Below are positions 32,986-45,609 of a stretch of DNA of 64,000 nucleotides, one piece after another; within the stretch, counting starts at the first letter, position 1; every line of letters begins with the position of its first letter. The stretch lies in assembly GCA_028641055.1 (NCBI GenBank), contig CM054061.1:60656974-60720973 (forward strand). Reading direction: 5' to 3'. The notes below the pieces were generated by a model. It ran no database searches, was not told where the DNA came from, and worked only from the letters and a program-made list of their open reading frames with translations. Source of the DNA: Alopecurus myosuroides. Its lineage: Eukaryota > Streptophyta > Magnoliopsida > Poales > Poaceae. The position numbers were made by a program, and so were the translations under genes.

Positions 32986-33384
32986 CCCTGCTGGAGAAAA
33001 ACAGAGATTATAGGTCTATACCCGGTAACCGGTAACCCTTTCTTGTTTGTTCCGTTCTTGTTCATGGAATTTTTTGAAGAATGTAGCTTTCGAAATATTC
33101 ATGATGATGTAGATCTATTTCTCCTTTTCGAAACGAGCTAAAGAACGTCGAAATCCGAGTTCGAATGCAATAGTTATGCTCAAAATGGTGAATACGAAAA
33201 AAAAGATACGCCGACGGTGGCAGTTGGCGTAGCCAAAAAAAAATATAGGCCGACGGGGTTGCCGTCGGTGTAGACTATTTTTTTTTTCATTTTCGATTAC
33301 CATGTCGGGTATACGCCGACGGCCCCGATATTTGGCCGTCGGCATATAAAACGGCCGTCGGCGTATGATCGCTCTCCCGTAGTG

Positions 33385-33751
33385 CCGTGCTCCCATGCAT
33401 GCCTCCACCGATGCATCTATATGCACGCACTGTGGTTGCTGGCCATGGGCATGTATGTAACGTTTTCCATGTAGCCAAAAGAGAGAAAAGAATAAGAGGC
33501 CCTGTGGTGGCCTTTCGTTGACAAAAGCCAAGCAAAAACAGGACAACGGTGATCTGCCGAGTCCTAGTCTATTTCTACTCGTATCCGTATGTGTATCTAA
33601 CACAGACATACCATCTACAAACATAAAAGATAAAGACAGTCTGATGCATCAACATGTGATGTAGTTGTCAAGCCGCCACCCATAACGATTGTACAAATTC
33701 CAGTTTCCAAACGGATGCATCTAGAATCTATTCCCAGCGCCGACTGGAGAT
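33385..33751. other. Short spacer between CACTA elements B and C
   Basis: This is about 370 bp of unremarkable sequence. It contains ATGCATGCATGC-like words and frames on the minus strand that run on into element B's terminal repeats. No gene or element was recognised. It is probably part of the older sequence into which both elements inserted. Confidence 0.4.
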
Positions 33752-34001
33752 CACTACAGGAAAGATCCTATACGCCGACGGTTGCGCCCTATTGGCGAAG
33801 CCACGAACCCTATCGGCGTAGGCTTGCCCGACGTCCACCGTCAGCGTATGTCTCTGCCGGCGTATGAACACGCAGAATTTTGTTCTCATTTTTATTTTAT
33901 TTTTCTATTTTTTCCCCACTTTTTCAATTTGAATTGTTTAACTAGTTAATCACACTATGGAATCATTCTTAATTTCAGTTTAAATCGCTCGCTTCTACTA
34001 A

Positions 34002-34088
34002 CACTTCCCGATCGGTCATCCATCCTGAGACTGTTCTAGCTTAAGCATGCTTAACTTCTTAGTTCATTCCCTATGAGCTGTCTAGAAA
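34002..34088 (-). ncRNA. 5S-rRNA-like module inside CACTA element C
   Basis: On the minus strand it reads AAGAAGTTAAGCATGCTTAAG, then CAGGATGGATGACCGATCGG and GAAGTGTTAGTAGAAGC. It aligns with the module of element B along its whole length but has more substitutions, including in the A-box region (GCGTGCT to GCATGCT). Confidence 0.75.
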
Positions 34089-35503
34089 TAGCGGATGCTT
34101 TGTTGATAGTAGTATCCAATCAATCCTATTAACGCTTGGACCATCATGTCACACAACTTTATTTTGTGAATCCAAATAATTATTTAAGTAAAAATAATAA
34201 TAATTATTAATAATCTTGAATTCAAATAATAATTAACAATTTTGTCTTTTCCAATTTTCTATTGAATAATTCATATCTATAAATCTGTAATTCAAAATTT
34301 GACAAATAATATAATATCTAAACCGATTATAAAAATGAGAGAATTTAAATATGACATCCATATAATCTTTTCCATCATGTATATGACTTTACTAAGTAGG
34401 GTGTTGAGTGTATGGTATATGGTCACCCCAACCAAATTAGGTGTCGAAACTAAGGTTTATAGAGAAAACATGCCAAACTTGGGCACCAAATGATCAAACC
34501 ATTGGAATGGGCCAAGATTTGGCAAAGTGGAGCACAATGGTATTGTAAACAACCATAGACCTAGGTTTGTGGAGTTGAGTCTGTAGTATAGGGCCCCCCC
34601 CCAAGAAAATTAGGTGTCAAAACTAGAGTTCCTCGAGAAAACATGTCAAACTTTGGCACCAAATGATCAAGCCATGTTCGAGTGGGCCAAGATTTAGCAC
34701 AGTGGAGCACAATTACATTGAAACCGTAGCCCCGCTGGAGAACACTTGTACACATTTGTTATGGGACAACCTAGATTTTGGTTAGATTCTGATGCTCACT
34801 ACTACAGAAAAGATTATAGGAGACGCATTTTTTTTAATGCGAGGCGCATATAGAATGCGCCTCCAGCACCAAGCCTCGCGTATTTGGGTTATGCAAGGCG
34901 CATTTCAAAATGCGCTTCCTATACTTTCAGGTATAGGAGGCGTATTTCAAAATGCGTCTCGTATATATTATAGGAGGCGCATTTCAAAATGCGCCTCGTA
35001 TATGTTATAGGAGACGCATTTCAAAATGCGCCTCCTCTATGTTATACGAGGCGCATTTTGAAATGCGCCTCGCATATGCAGATAAATGCGCCTCCTATAT
35101 ATCCCCCATATGCGCCTCCTATAGTTACCAATATGCGCCTCCTATTACATTTTCGATTTTTAAAATTTGCAGAATTACTACACAATCCAGAATACACATA
35201 TACATGTATATAGATGCAGAAATACAGTACAACAATTCAGAATTTCCAGAAACTGAAATCACCATGAATACCATCAACTTGAATCAATCACGACATACAT
35301 ATATGCAAGTTCATTTATACGAAGTACTTCACACAACACAAGTGTTTGTGCCTCAAATCGAGTACAAGTTCACAATCACGTTACAACTGCGACGACGGAT
35401 CCCTTTTAGCCGCGAGCTCACCTCGTCGCCTCCCTTCTTCCCCGCGTCGCCCCATCAGGAACTCCACATCTTCCCTCCCAGGTTCCTCCCCTTGGTCGCC
35501 TAG

Positions 35504-35815
35504 ATCCTCGCCAGCCCAACGAGTTGAGCGTCTCAGCGCCACCCAGGTGCCTCGCCCAGGTTCCTCCCAGCTCCTCCACTTGCTCGTCTAAATCCTCGCC
35601 GACAGAGCGAAGCAAGCATCTCGTCGCTGCCTAGGTGCCTCGCCCAGGTTCCTCCCAGATCCTCCACTTGCTCGATCAGATCCTCGCCGGCGGAGCGGAG
35701 CAAGTGCATCTCGTCGCCGCCCATGTGGCCTGACCCATGTTCCTCGCATATCCTCCACTTGGTCGCCCAGATCCTCGCCGGCAGAGCGAGGCAAGCGCAT
35801 CTCGTCGCCGCAAGC
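35504..35815 (+). repeat. 89 bp minisatellite in CACTA element D (about 3.5 units)
   Basis: ATCCTCGCC recurs at 35504, 35592, 35680 and 35771. Each unit contains CATCTCGTCGC, CCCAGGTTCCTC and CTCCACTTG. Both strands stay open over parts of it because the units are GC-rich, which produces several spurious frames. Confidence 0.88.
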
Positions 35816-36493
35816 TCCCCCGGCTCCTCACCTAACCGGGAAGAACTTCTCTCTGCAGCACAACTATAGAGACAACACAACAGCAACAAATCAATTTGTG
35901 CTTGCAGCACAGCAGAAACAACACAGCAACAACAAATGTGCTTCGAGATGAGTGCAAGATCATAATATGAGTACCTACTCAATAGCAACACCAACACCTA
36001 GAGGCCGTAGAATGAACATCAACTGAACTCGGTGCAAGATCGTCAGGATTAACTCATGAGGAAGTTGTCCAACAACATCAATAAGGGCACCAGCATTTCT
36101 GGACCTGGACTGTACTCCATCAGAGGATCAAGAGGTGGATGTCAATATAAATGAAGAAGAAGTGAACCTACAGCAGAGTAAACACAAAGCAGTGCCAACC
36201 AAATCGAAAACCTATGTGTTTTTTCCTTTGGTGTCCATGACTCCATATTAGCAATGCCAGCAATATCGAAAAACCTATATGTTTTTTTCTTTGCTTGGTA
36301 GGTTTTAGAGTTCAGATGTTGCAAGTAGGAAAAAAAGCAAGCTTCACTACAAGTCTACAAGTGCCAATAGTAGTACAGGGAATTTCTGTTGCTTTCTTTT
36401 ATTTTAAATATTTTCCTGAACAATTTGTAGATCAACTTGTGTGCACTATCAGTACTTGTTTTTTCCATTTCTGTTAAATTACACATATTCTTG
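35816..36493 (+). other. Non-coding flank in CACTA element D with an acidic coding scrap
   Basis: A short frame near 36100-36230 reads DLDCTPSEDQEVDVNINEEE and continues into a lysine-rich stretch. A similar scrap occurs at 43809-43875 (MLDLNLTPPEQEKEVNIEEE). The style recalls acidic N-terminal regions of plant transposase-like proteins, but I cannot name the family. The rest is AT-rich. Confidence 0.3.
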
Positions 36494-36615
36494 TCGGATC
36501 AACTTATTCGCGAAAACGCAAAAGCGTTGCGTTTTATTGCATTGATAGAAAGAGAGTTTTGTACAAGCCTTGCGGAGAGGCAATCCCACGCAATACAACT
36601 CAACCCACTACCTAA

Positions 36616-39600
36616 CTAGGGGAGAAGCTGCCCGAGATTACGCGCTCCTGCGCACACCCAATCTTTAGCCTCGGCCTTAATGGTTTCTACCAGCGCACTG
36701 ACCGACGGGCTCGAGTTGTCGAAGATGACCGCGTTCCGTTGTTTCCATATCCACCAGGCCGTGAGCGTGATCAGCGAAGAGGTGCCTTTACGCATCGCGT
36801 GAGGGGTGGAGTTTAGGGCCAACGTCCACCAAGTGACGAAGTCATCTTCCACAACCGGAAGTCTGGCCGTGGATCGTATCCAGGAGAGAACCTCATGCCA
36901 AATTGTTCTCGAGAAGGAACACCCAACAAGGAGATGCTGCATGGTTTCCGTTTCCTGGTCACAGAGAGGGCAGTACTCCTGGTGCGGTAAAGCCCTCCGG
37001 GCCAGCCGTTCACCTGTCCAACATCGGTCAAGACATGCAAGCCACATGAAGAACTTCACCCTCGGTGGCGCCCATGTTTTCCAGGTTAGCTTCCAAGAGC
37101 CGGATTCTGTAGCCCCTCGGAACATCGCTTCGTAGCAGGATTTCGAGGAGTATTGTGCGTCTTTCGTCCACCGCCATATCAACCTATCCGGCGCGTCCGA
37201 AAGCTGTACGTCCTGAAGCATCCTCCATATTTGAACATATTGCCATAACGCAAGAGGACTTAAGGCACCCGAAATGTCCTCGATCCAGTTTCTCTGAAAG
37301 ATTGCCTCCTGGACTGTTTTGCGCTTCCGACATCTCTTAGGAATTAGCGCGAATAGGTCCGGCGCTATCTCCCTAATTGACTTCCCTTGGATCCATTTGT
37401 CCTCCCAGAAAAGGGCCACCCTCCCATCTCCGAGCGTCATCTCAGTTGAGACCTCGAAGATTGCCCTTTCTGTCTTAGAGAACTGCATGTCCAGCCCCCT
37501 CCACGGTCGCAACGGATCCGTCCGCATCCTCCAAATCCAGCGCACCCTTAGACAGACTGATGTGCGCCCAATGTCCGGGATGCCGAGCCCTCCGAGCTGG
37601 AGTGGTCTACACACCCAGCCTTTGCCTCGGTCCTGCCCTTCACATGACAGTGTCCACCCTTTGCCTCGGTCCTGCCCACCCAGAGGAACCCGCGCAAGAT
37701 TTTCTCTACCTTCTTGATTGTCTTCTTGTTAACACAGAGGACCATGAGTTGATGCAAGGGGATCGCCGCTAGTACAGCCTTAATGAGCGCGAGTCTTCCC
37801 GCTTTAGGCATCATGGCCTCCTTCCAAGTGGGGAGCCGGTCCGCCAGCCTGTCCACCAAGGGTTGTAGCGCCTCTCCCGACAACCTACGTAAGCTTAGGG
37901 GGATCCCCAGGTATTTTGTCGGAAAGGGAGTCAGCTGACAGCCCATGGTTGTGGCCGCTGCAGTCGCAATTTCCTCCGAGCATCCTATTGGCGAGACCGA
38001 GCATTTTCCGAAATTTGTATGTAACCCTGACGCGTGTCCAAAGAGCGCAAGGGTGTCTCTGACTCCCTGCAGCTCCTCGCAGTCTGGGTGGCAGAATAGG
38101 ACAACATCATCCGCATAGAGCGACACTGTTGTGACTAGTTTTCTCCTCGCCAACCGGCGCAGAATCAAAAACTCTGCTGCCTTTTCTAGGAGCTTGTTCA
38201 GCGTCTCAAAAACTAGCACGAAAAGCTGTGGCGACAATGGGTCCCCCTGTCTGAGCCCCCTACGGTGCCAAATCGGGGGGCCTGGCTCGCCATTAAGCAT
38301 CACCCTTGTGCTAGCCGTGGAAAGAAGCATAGCCACCCACTCGCAGAACCTCGGACCAAATCCCATCTTCCGGAGTACCTCGAAAACCAACCCCCATGAC
38401 ACTGAGTCGAAGGCTCGAGCAATGTCAAGTTTAAGCATCACCCTAGGCTCCTTTAGCCTGTTGAGCAATCTGGCCGTCTGCTGGACTATCATAAAGTTGT
38501 CATGAATGCAACGGTTTTTGATGAAAGCACTCTGGTTCTTTCCCACCATCCTCTCCAGGTGGGGGGCCAGCCTTGTAGCCATGATCTTGGCCATCAGTTT
38601 GGTGAAGATATGGATCAGGCTAATAGGTCTATAGTCTCCCATAGCAGCCGCATCCGGGCGCTTAGGTAGCAGGATTAGGAGAGCCTGGTTCACCCCTTGG
38701 AGGCCACGTCCGTTCATCCCAAAGAATTTGTTAATTGCATCCATGAAGTCGTCCTTTATAGTCCCCCAACAGCTCTACAGGAATTCTGCAGTGAAGCCGT
38801 CCGGTCCTGGCGCCTTCCCATGGGGTAGTCGCCTGACTACCTCCCAGACTTCCTCCACCGGGAAATGCGCTTCAAGCCCCGATAGATCCTCCTCCGCCTG
38901 GAGCCCCAGGAAGTCTAGGTCTAGAGAGAAGTCACGATTTAGAGCCGTGCCCATGAGGCCCTCAAAATGCTCGAAAGCAGTCTGGGCCATCACCCCATGG
39001 TCCGACACTTTCACCCCGTTGATCTCAAGGCTCCTAATCACCGATTTCTGCCTCTTGTATGATGCGTGCTGGTGGAAGAATGTTGTGTTGGCATCACCCT
39101 CCGCGATCCAAGCAATCTTTGCCCGTTGTCGCGCCATAGTGCGCTCCAAGGAGGCAAGGCCCAGATGGGTCTGCTTCAGCTTGGCTAGGAGTGCACTCTC
39201 CAAGCCCGAAAGCTGCCTACCCTCCATAGCGGTGTCTAGTCTCAGAACCATCTCCCTTGCGAGTGTAAGCTGCAACTTAATACACCCAACTTTTTTGTCG
39301 CTCCAGCTTTTCAACTGACGACCTGTGCGCTTGAGTTTGGAACTTAGTCTTCTGAAAGGATCAGTGTTGCCATCTGGCTCCTCCCAGGCTGATTGCACTG
39401 CCTCTTGAAAGCCATCGAGCTTCACCCAAAATTGCTCGAACTGGAAGCGCCTCCTACCTGGCGACTTGGAGGTGCAGTCAAGCAATAGGGGAGAGTGATC
39501 TGCTATCACCGATGCCATGCACCGGAGCGAGCAGTTCTCATGTAACTCCTCCCAATCTGACGTGCAGAACACCCTATCCAACCGGACGAGCGTCGGGGAG

Positions 39601-40151
39601 TCCCGCTCGTTGGACCAAGTATACCTCCGTCCCTGGAGGTAGTTATCCTTCAAGCCGCAGTCGCTCAAGAAGCGCCTCATCCTCCCCATGATTTGTCTAT
39701 CCAGATTGCCCTTGTTCTTGTCCTCGTCCCTATAGATCATATTGAAGTCACCACAGAGCGCCCACGGGCCCGGTCTTGCGGACCGTACGTTACGCAGCTC
39801 CTGTAGGAAGGCAATTTTCGTGAGCCACCAACCCGTCTCTTCCCCCACCGGGGAGACCCAAGCCGTGATCGAGTTCACGTCTACGTGTGCGTCCTCCAAG
39901 TGGACTTTCGAGCTCACCCAGGCGATGAGAACACCACCCCTAGTACCGGTAGCCGGCAAGCAGATATAATCATCAAACTCGGCGCCTAGCGTCTCCATAA
40001 CAATCGGAAGGGTTACAAGTGCCAGTTTCGTCTCCTGGAGACATACAATCGTAGCCCCCGTAGAGCTAGTAACACAGCGAACATTATTCCTCCTCGCGCG
40101 GTCGTTTAGACCTCGCGCATTCAGCACCAACATCCTAGGTTCGTAAAACAT
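36616..40151 (-). pseudogene. LINE ORF2: APE endonuclease, reverse transcriptase, zf-RVT; two lesions
   Basis: It reads from the methionine at 40151 (MFYEPRMLVLNARGLN). Endonuclease motifs include QETKLA, CGDFNMIYR and RLDRVF, with ADHSPLLLD near residues 200-220. The RT core has RPISLIHIF, KLDIARAFDSVSWG, GLRQGDPLSPQLF and YADDVVLF. A zinc-binding RT-tail (PPRVKFFMWLACLDRCWT, CPLCDQET, HLLVGC) ends it. A TAG at 38775-38777 interrupts ORF2 just before the RT, replacing an expected glutamine codon. A 39 bp tandem duplication at 37621-37677 with an adjacent frameshift separates RT from the zf-RVT region. The intact product would be about 1180 residues and would nick target DNA and copy its own RNA. 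Confidence 0.9.
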
Positions 40152-40189
40152 GAGGACGTTGAACACCCTAAGCTCGTTGATCCCCGTGA

Positions 40190-43100
40190 TCAAGCCACCA
40201 CCAGGCGACCACCCGAAGACTCCATCCTCCTCGGGGAGCATCCATCCCCACTAATCGCCGAAATGGTCCATCCGAAGAGTTCTCCAATCGCTGCAATCAT
40301 GTCCTCCTCCAGGGGGATCTCGAACATCTTGTGGTAAGCCTCCATCGCCTCTGAAGATGGGACCTCCTCCTTCTCAATCAGGCCGAGTTTGCGCATGAGG
40401 TTACGTTGTGCCTTTTGCTCTGCATTCAGCCCACAGGGTTGCTTCGCGAGCCTCCCACTGCGACGGGGTTGGAGGTCCATTTCCGCCAGGCGGCGCCACA
40501 ACGGAGGGGTTTGCAAGATGCACTCCGTGCGCGCCTTTGCCGCCGCAAGGAAGCCACCCAAGGTGCGCGGAATGGCCGCGTTCACACCCTTTTGCGCCTC
40601 ACGTGGTAAGGTTGCCTACGGTGGGTCACAACGAGAAGGGAGAGCATCGGCGGTTAGCAGCGCCTGTGTACTATCCGTGTCACCCCCCTCCTCCGGACAG
40701 GGGGATGGCTCCGCTCTGATCAAAATCGGCGAGTCTTCCACCTGGGTTGAAGTGGGAGAGGTGGTTGGTGATGGGGTTTGTAGTATGGGGGAGTTAGGGT
40801 CGGGAGAATCCTCGGATCGTCCCCCCTTCCTCCTGCTCCGCATCCGAACCGGCCTCCTCCAGCTCCCGAAGTGGGTCAAGGTCACCCAAGTGCGGCCCAA
40901 CCAGCGTGGTTTCCATCTCGCCTGAGTTCTGGGCCACCGTAGTGGCAGCCGTGTGCTGGGCCAAGTCCAGCCCAAGAGGCGCCTCACCCATCATCGTACC
41001 TTCCACCAACGGAGCCTCGACGACCCGGTCATCGCACCCTATCCCATCGTCATCCATGCGCTCATCCTCTCTGCGCTCTTTCTCGCAACAGACAGAGGAG
41101 AGCAAGCACGGCGCAGCTGGCACCTTCTGGAGCCCGACCAGCGCACCCACCCTCTGCAAAGCCTGGTCTCCCGACCTTATCTCTGCCGCCTACGATGCGC
41201 GCCAGGCTCCAGACTGATCGACAGGGGGAGTGGGCGCAGCGGTCGAGCTGCTTTTGACCAAGTTCGAACAGGGTACGGCGGAGCCGGCCGTTATCGGCGC
41301 ACCGGCGCGCTTTTTCTGGTACGCTGCCCTCCTGGCTTTCTCCTTTCTCCTCCTCTGCTGACGGCGCGAAAGGGGAGGGAGGCCCACCACGATGCCAGGC
41401 GACAGGGCGAAGGATTCGACCCGTCGCTGTCCATGCGAGCTGTCCCGCACGCTGGGCCCGCCGTCCCCGCCTCTGTGGCCACGACCAGCGCCACCGTCAG
41501 CAGCATCGGAGCGGCGCCTCTCCCCCTGCTGGACGAATCTCCTCGCCGGCGGACGACCCGTCGAAGGTCCATCATCGCCTCCACCCGGCGGCGCGCCCGG
41601 CGGCCTCTGGCCGTAGTTCTTGGAGCGAGTCACCGAGATCGTCAGGGGATACACCAGGGTCTTGAGCTGTGGCGGCGAGATCAAATTGTGGGCCGCCGCG
41701 AGCTCTTCCGGCGTCGGCGGCGCCCCTGGCTCGGGGACATGGAAGTCCACCTCCCTAGGAATAGCCTCCATGTCCAAACACCAGGCAGATAGGCGGACGC
41801 GCGACATGTCCACTCGCATCCGCGTCGACGGGTGGAGCTTCTCCACCCATGCCGCCGGCGCCAGCGCAGTTTCAGCCGCCTCAATCCCCCAGCAGTTGTC
41901 CGGGATGCCGATGATCTCGACGTCAACCTGCGTGGCCAGGGCTCCGGCGACGGCGAACCTGCGCCTCGACCAGGGGGTAAAACGGAGCCGCACCGTCGGC
42001 GTGCGCACGAATGGATCCCGCATCACCAAGTTCATGTCATCCTTCTCCGCGAAGAAGAGGAGAAAACTCCCATCTCGGTACGGCGTTACAGAGAACTCCG
42101 AGCTCTCGAGCTCCTGATGCAGGTCCAGCAGAGCCTCCTTCACCCTCGTGCGCGTCAGCGATCGTCGCGTGCCATCGTCAGAGGCGATCACCGCGTTCTG
42201 CAATTCCTCCTCTGCGTCGTCGACCTTCTGCGTGCGGTTGAAGATGCACGCCGCACGCCTGGGCGCAGAAACCGCCGTGGAATTGGCGCGGGCCGGCGCG
42301 ATCTCGGCGAACGAGACGACCTCCGTTTCCCTCGCCCGACGTGCTCTCGGATCATCCACCTCCCGCGCGCCACCACCTCCGGGAGCCATCGCAAACGAGC
42401 CCGCCGAGCGCGACGTCGCCGCAGTCACCGGCAGGTGCGCCCGGTGGTCACCCCTGAATCCGTCCCTCGGAACCCCCGCCACCGCGCCCGCCTGCGATGA
42501 GCGTGGCGGTATCGCGGCCACTGGCAAGGGCGCGCAGGCCACCCCTTACCTCGCCCGCGGGCCCTGACGCCGGCGCCAAGCTCGGCAGCCCGTTGCCCAC
42601 CCCGGCGTTCACCCTCTCGCCCTCCGGCGTCGCGGGGCGCCACGGCTCCTCGCAGTCGCGGGACCAGTGTCCCGCCTGTTCACAGCGGATACAGACGGGG
42701 CCAACGTCGCAATCCCGTGCGCGGTGGTCGTCGGAGCGGCACAACAGACAGAGCCCATTGAATTTGCCCGCCTCCCTCGCCGTCCGCCGCGTCTTGTCCG
42801 ACACGAGCTTCCCAGCGCGACGACCCCGGCGGCGTTTCTTCCTCTTGGGCATCTCCCACGGCTGCTCCCCACGGGGTTCCTCGAGCAACATCGCCGGAGA
42901 GGCCACCGGCGAGCCCTCCTCCGGATCCGAGGCCAGCGGCGAGTCCCCGTCAGGCTCGAACAGCAGATCATCTGGGTCGTCCAATTCATCGAACGCCCTC
43001 GCCACCTTGTCGTAGAGCTCACCCCCGGCCGCCCTCTCCGGCGTCCCCTGGAGCACATCACGGTAGGACCGACGAGGGCCCTCCGAGCCGGAGTCGCGAC

Positions 43101-43194
43101 TGGCGCGCCAGCGGTCGTCACGCCCGCGTGGTCCCCGCGGTGAGTCTCCGGAGACTCGGGAGAAGACCGGGGTGGAGGAGGAGCAGCCGGCCAT
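40190..43194 (-). pseudogene. LINE ORF1: zinc-knuckle and DUF4283-like RNA-binding protein, frameshifted
   Basis: The likely start is the methionine at 43194 (MAGCSSSTPVFSRVSG). Two CX2CX4HX4C knuckles follow: CLLCRSDDHRARDC and CIRCEQAGHWSRDC. After a frameshift near 42540 the frame at 41190-42542 carries a DUF4283-like domain (FLLFFAEKDDMNLVMRDPF; IPDNCWGIEAAE). Further shifts near 41150 and 40600 lead to the C-terminal RRSGRLAKQP ... AQRNLMRKLG region ending at 40190. It would bind LINE RNA to form the transposition particle. Here the knuckles lie before the DUF4283-like domain, whereas many plant LINEs have them after. Confidence 0.75.
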
Positions 43195-43349
43195 GGCCTG
43201 AGAGGTGGTCGTCGCGCCCGGAGCGGGAGGCGACGAGAGGTGTCCGCCGCGGCCGGAGTGGCCAACGGCGCGGGAGGTGGGAGGTGCGAGCGGAGCGCTC
43301 GAGCGGAGCGGCTGAAGGACACTGCTCAACTGATCTCGGATCAACTTAT

Positions 43350-45605
43350 AACATGGTCTTCTTGGTCTTGCCAATGTCCATGTTAAACATTGAATGTGCA
43401 TTTTCCACTAAAGATATTGCTAGTTCACTGGTTCAGGATGATTTTTTCAACGAGCAGTGCACTTGATACTGCTGCTAGCAGCAGTACCATGCAGTGCAAG
43501 ATCAATACCAATACATTAAGCAATCGAGTACCGCTAAAATTTATAAGAAAGGAATCAAAGAATGATGCAAAGCAAGCAAGGACCGTTGCTACTCCTTTAC
43601 TCCTACTAGTTGCTGGCTATGCAGTGCAAGATCAGTACCACTACGTTTGTGGATTTGTTCACGTTTGGAATAAGCCACCGGTTGCTGGCTACACATGGCT
43701 GGATTAAAGTCAGGGGTGCTCCTGTAAACTGAACAATGACACAAATCATGAGGACTCTAAACTGAACAATGTGGACACAAATAAAAAACCTGCTGTAGCA
43801 ATGCTAGATCTTAACCTGACGCCACCTGAACAGGAAAAGGAGGTCAACATAGAAGAAGAGGAGTACTACTATTAACAGTGGAAAGATAAGCATTGTATTG
43901 ACACAGCAGCAAGCAAACAATTTCAAGTGTACCAAGATAGCAAATTTAAATCAGTTTCAGAGTAGAAAGCAAGCAAGTTTAAATTTCACATGGGTAGAAA
44001 GCAAACAAGAATTTTATAGTAGCCTTCAGTCTGCAAGTATAGAAGTACAATCTGCATGTATGAGTTAATAAAAACAATCAACCAGAGATGAGACTAAGGA
44101 AATTACGCACAAATGAGCAAAGATTTGCAGCTTGTAGGTTTTAATCAACCAGTGAAGTTCAATATGGATGATGAGATATTGTATATACAAAATTGAAATG
44201 GTTGCAGCAAAGTTTTGCTACTCCTATTTACAGTTCTTAACAATCTTAGCAAGTGCTACTCCTACTTGGTGATTGCAAAAAATTTCAATACATTCAGTTA
44301 AAGCATTCAGAACTAAGCATTCATCCCAATCCTCAAATAAGTTTTACAAGAACTAAAATTTTGTATGGCAAATACATATACAGGAGTTAATCAATCTAAT
44401 CTATGAAAGCTAGTTTTGTAAAAGTTAAAGCATCAAGATTCCTGGTTAAAACTAATCTATGAAATCTACGAAACAAGCTTCTCCCTTGCCTGAATTTTTT
44501 CCTGAGGTTGATCCTATGGATTCCTGGTAGATACAAATATCTTGTGACTCCAAGCATAAGTGACTACTTATACTGAATGTGCCGACTACGGAAAGATTAG
44601 AGCTGAAACAAGCTACTCACTAGCTCACACATGTCAAGTATGGCGAAACCTGATGAAACCTGGGAGTACTACCACTAGCAGATTATGAATTTAGATGATC
44701 AAATAAACACTAGCAGATCATGAATATAATCCTATAAGCACACTTTGCATGGAAAGTGTTAACAACTAAAAAACATTCTTGAGCTCCACTGGTGTTATAT
44801 CCCATATTTCACCACACACACATCATGAGTCAATTTGTAGATGTACTCAACAGGAAAAAAACTAGCAATAATCAGATAGCTAAGCTATCACAAGATAAGA
44901 GAAAGCTCAAATCTATGCACTGTACTATACAAAATCAGAGGTCATCATACAATTAACATCATGGAGCAAGTGAAATGTTAGCATTATAATGGTCGTTCCA
45001 ATACTGTTATGCAACTGTACTAGGTAAGCAAGCTGAATTTAAAAAAAGAGTAAAAGAAATTGTGTGTGTGTAACTGAATTTGCAATGCACATTTAATCAT
45101 AGAATAATCAGAGAAACTAGCTGCTGCTGCTGTCAAGTTTAAACAAGTGTGCAAGCAAATAAGGCTACTGCTCCAGTAGAATGAAGAACACTCCAAGCTT
45201 GCAAGGAGCACTCAAACACATTTCATATTTGTTGCTTCCAGTACACAAACTCAAGTTAAATTCAGATATAAATTTACTCCAAGACAGTGCAATTTAAATC
45301 TGAGCTCAGTATGATCGAGTAATCGAGCTCTGATTAAATCAATCTCACAGAGCAATTTAAATTGCTACTGTTACTCCAAGTTGACATTGCTACTGCTATT
45401 CCAATTTAAATTCAGTTAAATTGCTACTGCTCCTCCAAGTTAATCCTATTCAAAGGCTAATGCACCTACTTGTGGTAGTATTATGCACATGCAACAAATT
45501 TCTAGAGGAAAGAACAACACATGAAAGGAGAGAAAAGAAATGACATGAGTAGCATACGTGCAAGTAACAATGCTGAACAAAAAAGGAGAGCAAGGTGGTC
45601 TTACA
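43350..45605. other. Non-coding cargo of CACTA element D
   Basis: This is about 2.2 kb of AT-rich DNA with frequent repeated words (AGCAAGC, TTGCTACTGCT, AATTTAAAT) and one short acidic scrap at 43809-43875. No exon, promoter or element end was identified. T-rich intron-like tracts on the minus strand near 45460-45600 adjoin the F-box-associated fragment and may have been captured with it. Confidence 0.4.
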
Positions 45606-45609
45606 AACA

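Larger units (their letters stand above)
30502..33384 (+). mobile_element. Non-autonomous CACTA element B (2.9 kb), TACGCCGACGG family
   Basis: The left end reads TACTACATG (first C changed to T) and the right end CTCCCGTAGTG. Both lead into arrays of TACGCCGACGG / CCGTCGGCGTA. Flanks CCA (30499-30501) and CCG (33385-33387) form a target duplication with one transition. There is no coding frame. Contents in order are left subterminal repeats, a minus-strand 5S-like module, an AT-rich zone, about three 650 bp tandem units, and right subterminal repeats. It is homologous at both ends to element C (33752-49585). Confidence 0.8.
36508..43335 (-). mobile_element. L1-type LINE, near full length (6.8 kb), minus strand, inserted in CACTA element D
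   Basis: A 14 bp target duplication, TCGGATCAACTTAT, flanks it at 36494-36507 and 43336-43349. On the minus strand it contains ORF1 (zinc knuckles, DUF4283-like) from about 43194 and ORF2 (endonuclease, RT, zf-RVT) from 40151. The 3' end reads AAACGCAACGCTTTTGCG and then stops without a poly(A) tract of any length. Several ORF lesions show it is no longer active, but the intact duplication and full length argue for a fairly young copy. Confidence 0.93.

Noticed and set aside
40389..43143. Long plus-strand frames in the GC-rich LINE ORF1 region
   Set aside because: They are shadows of minus-strand ORF1, which has zinc knuckles and family wording.
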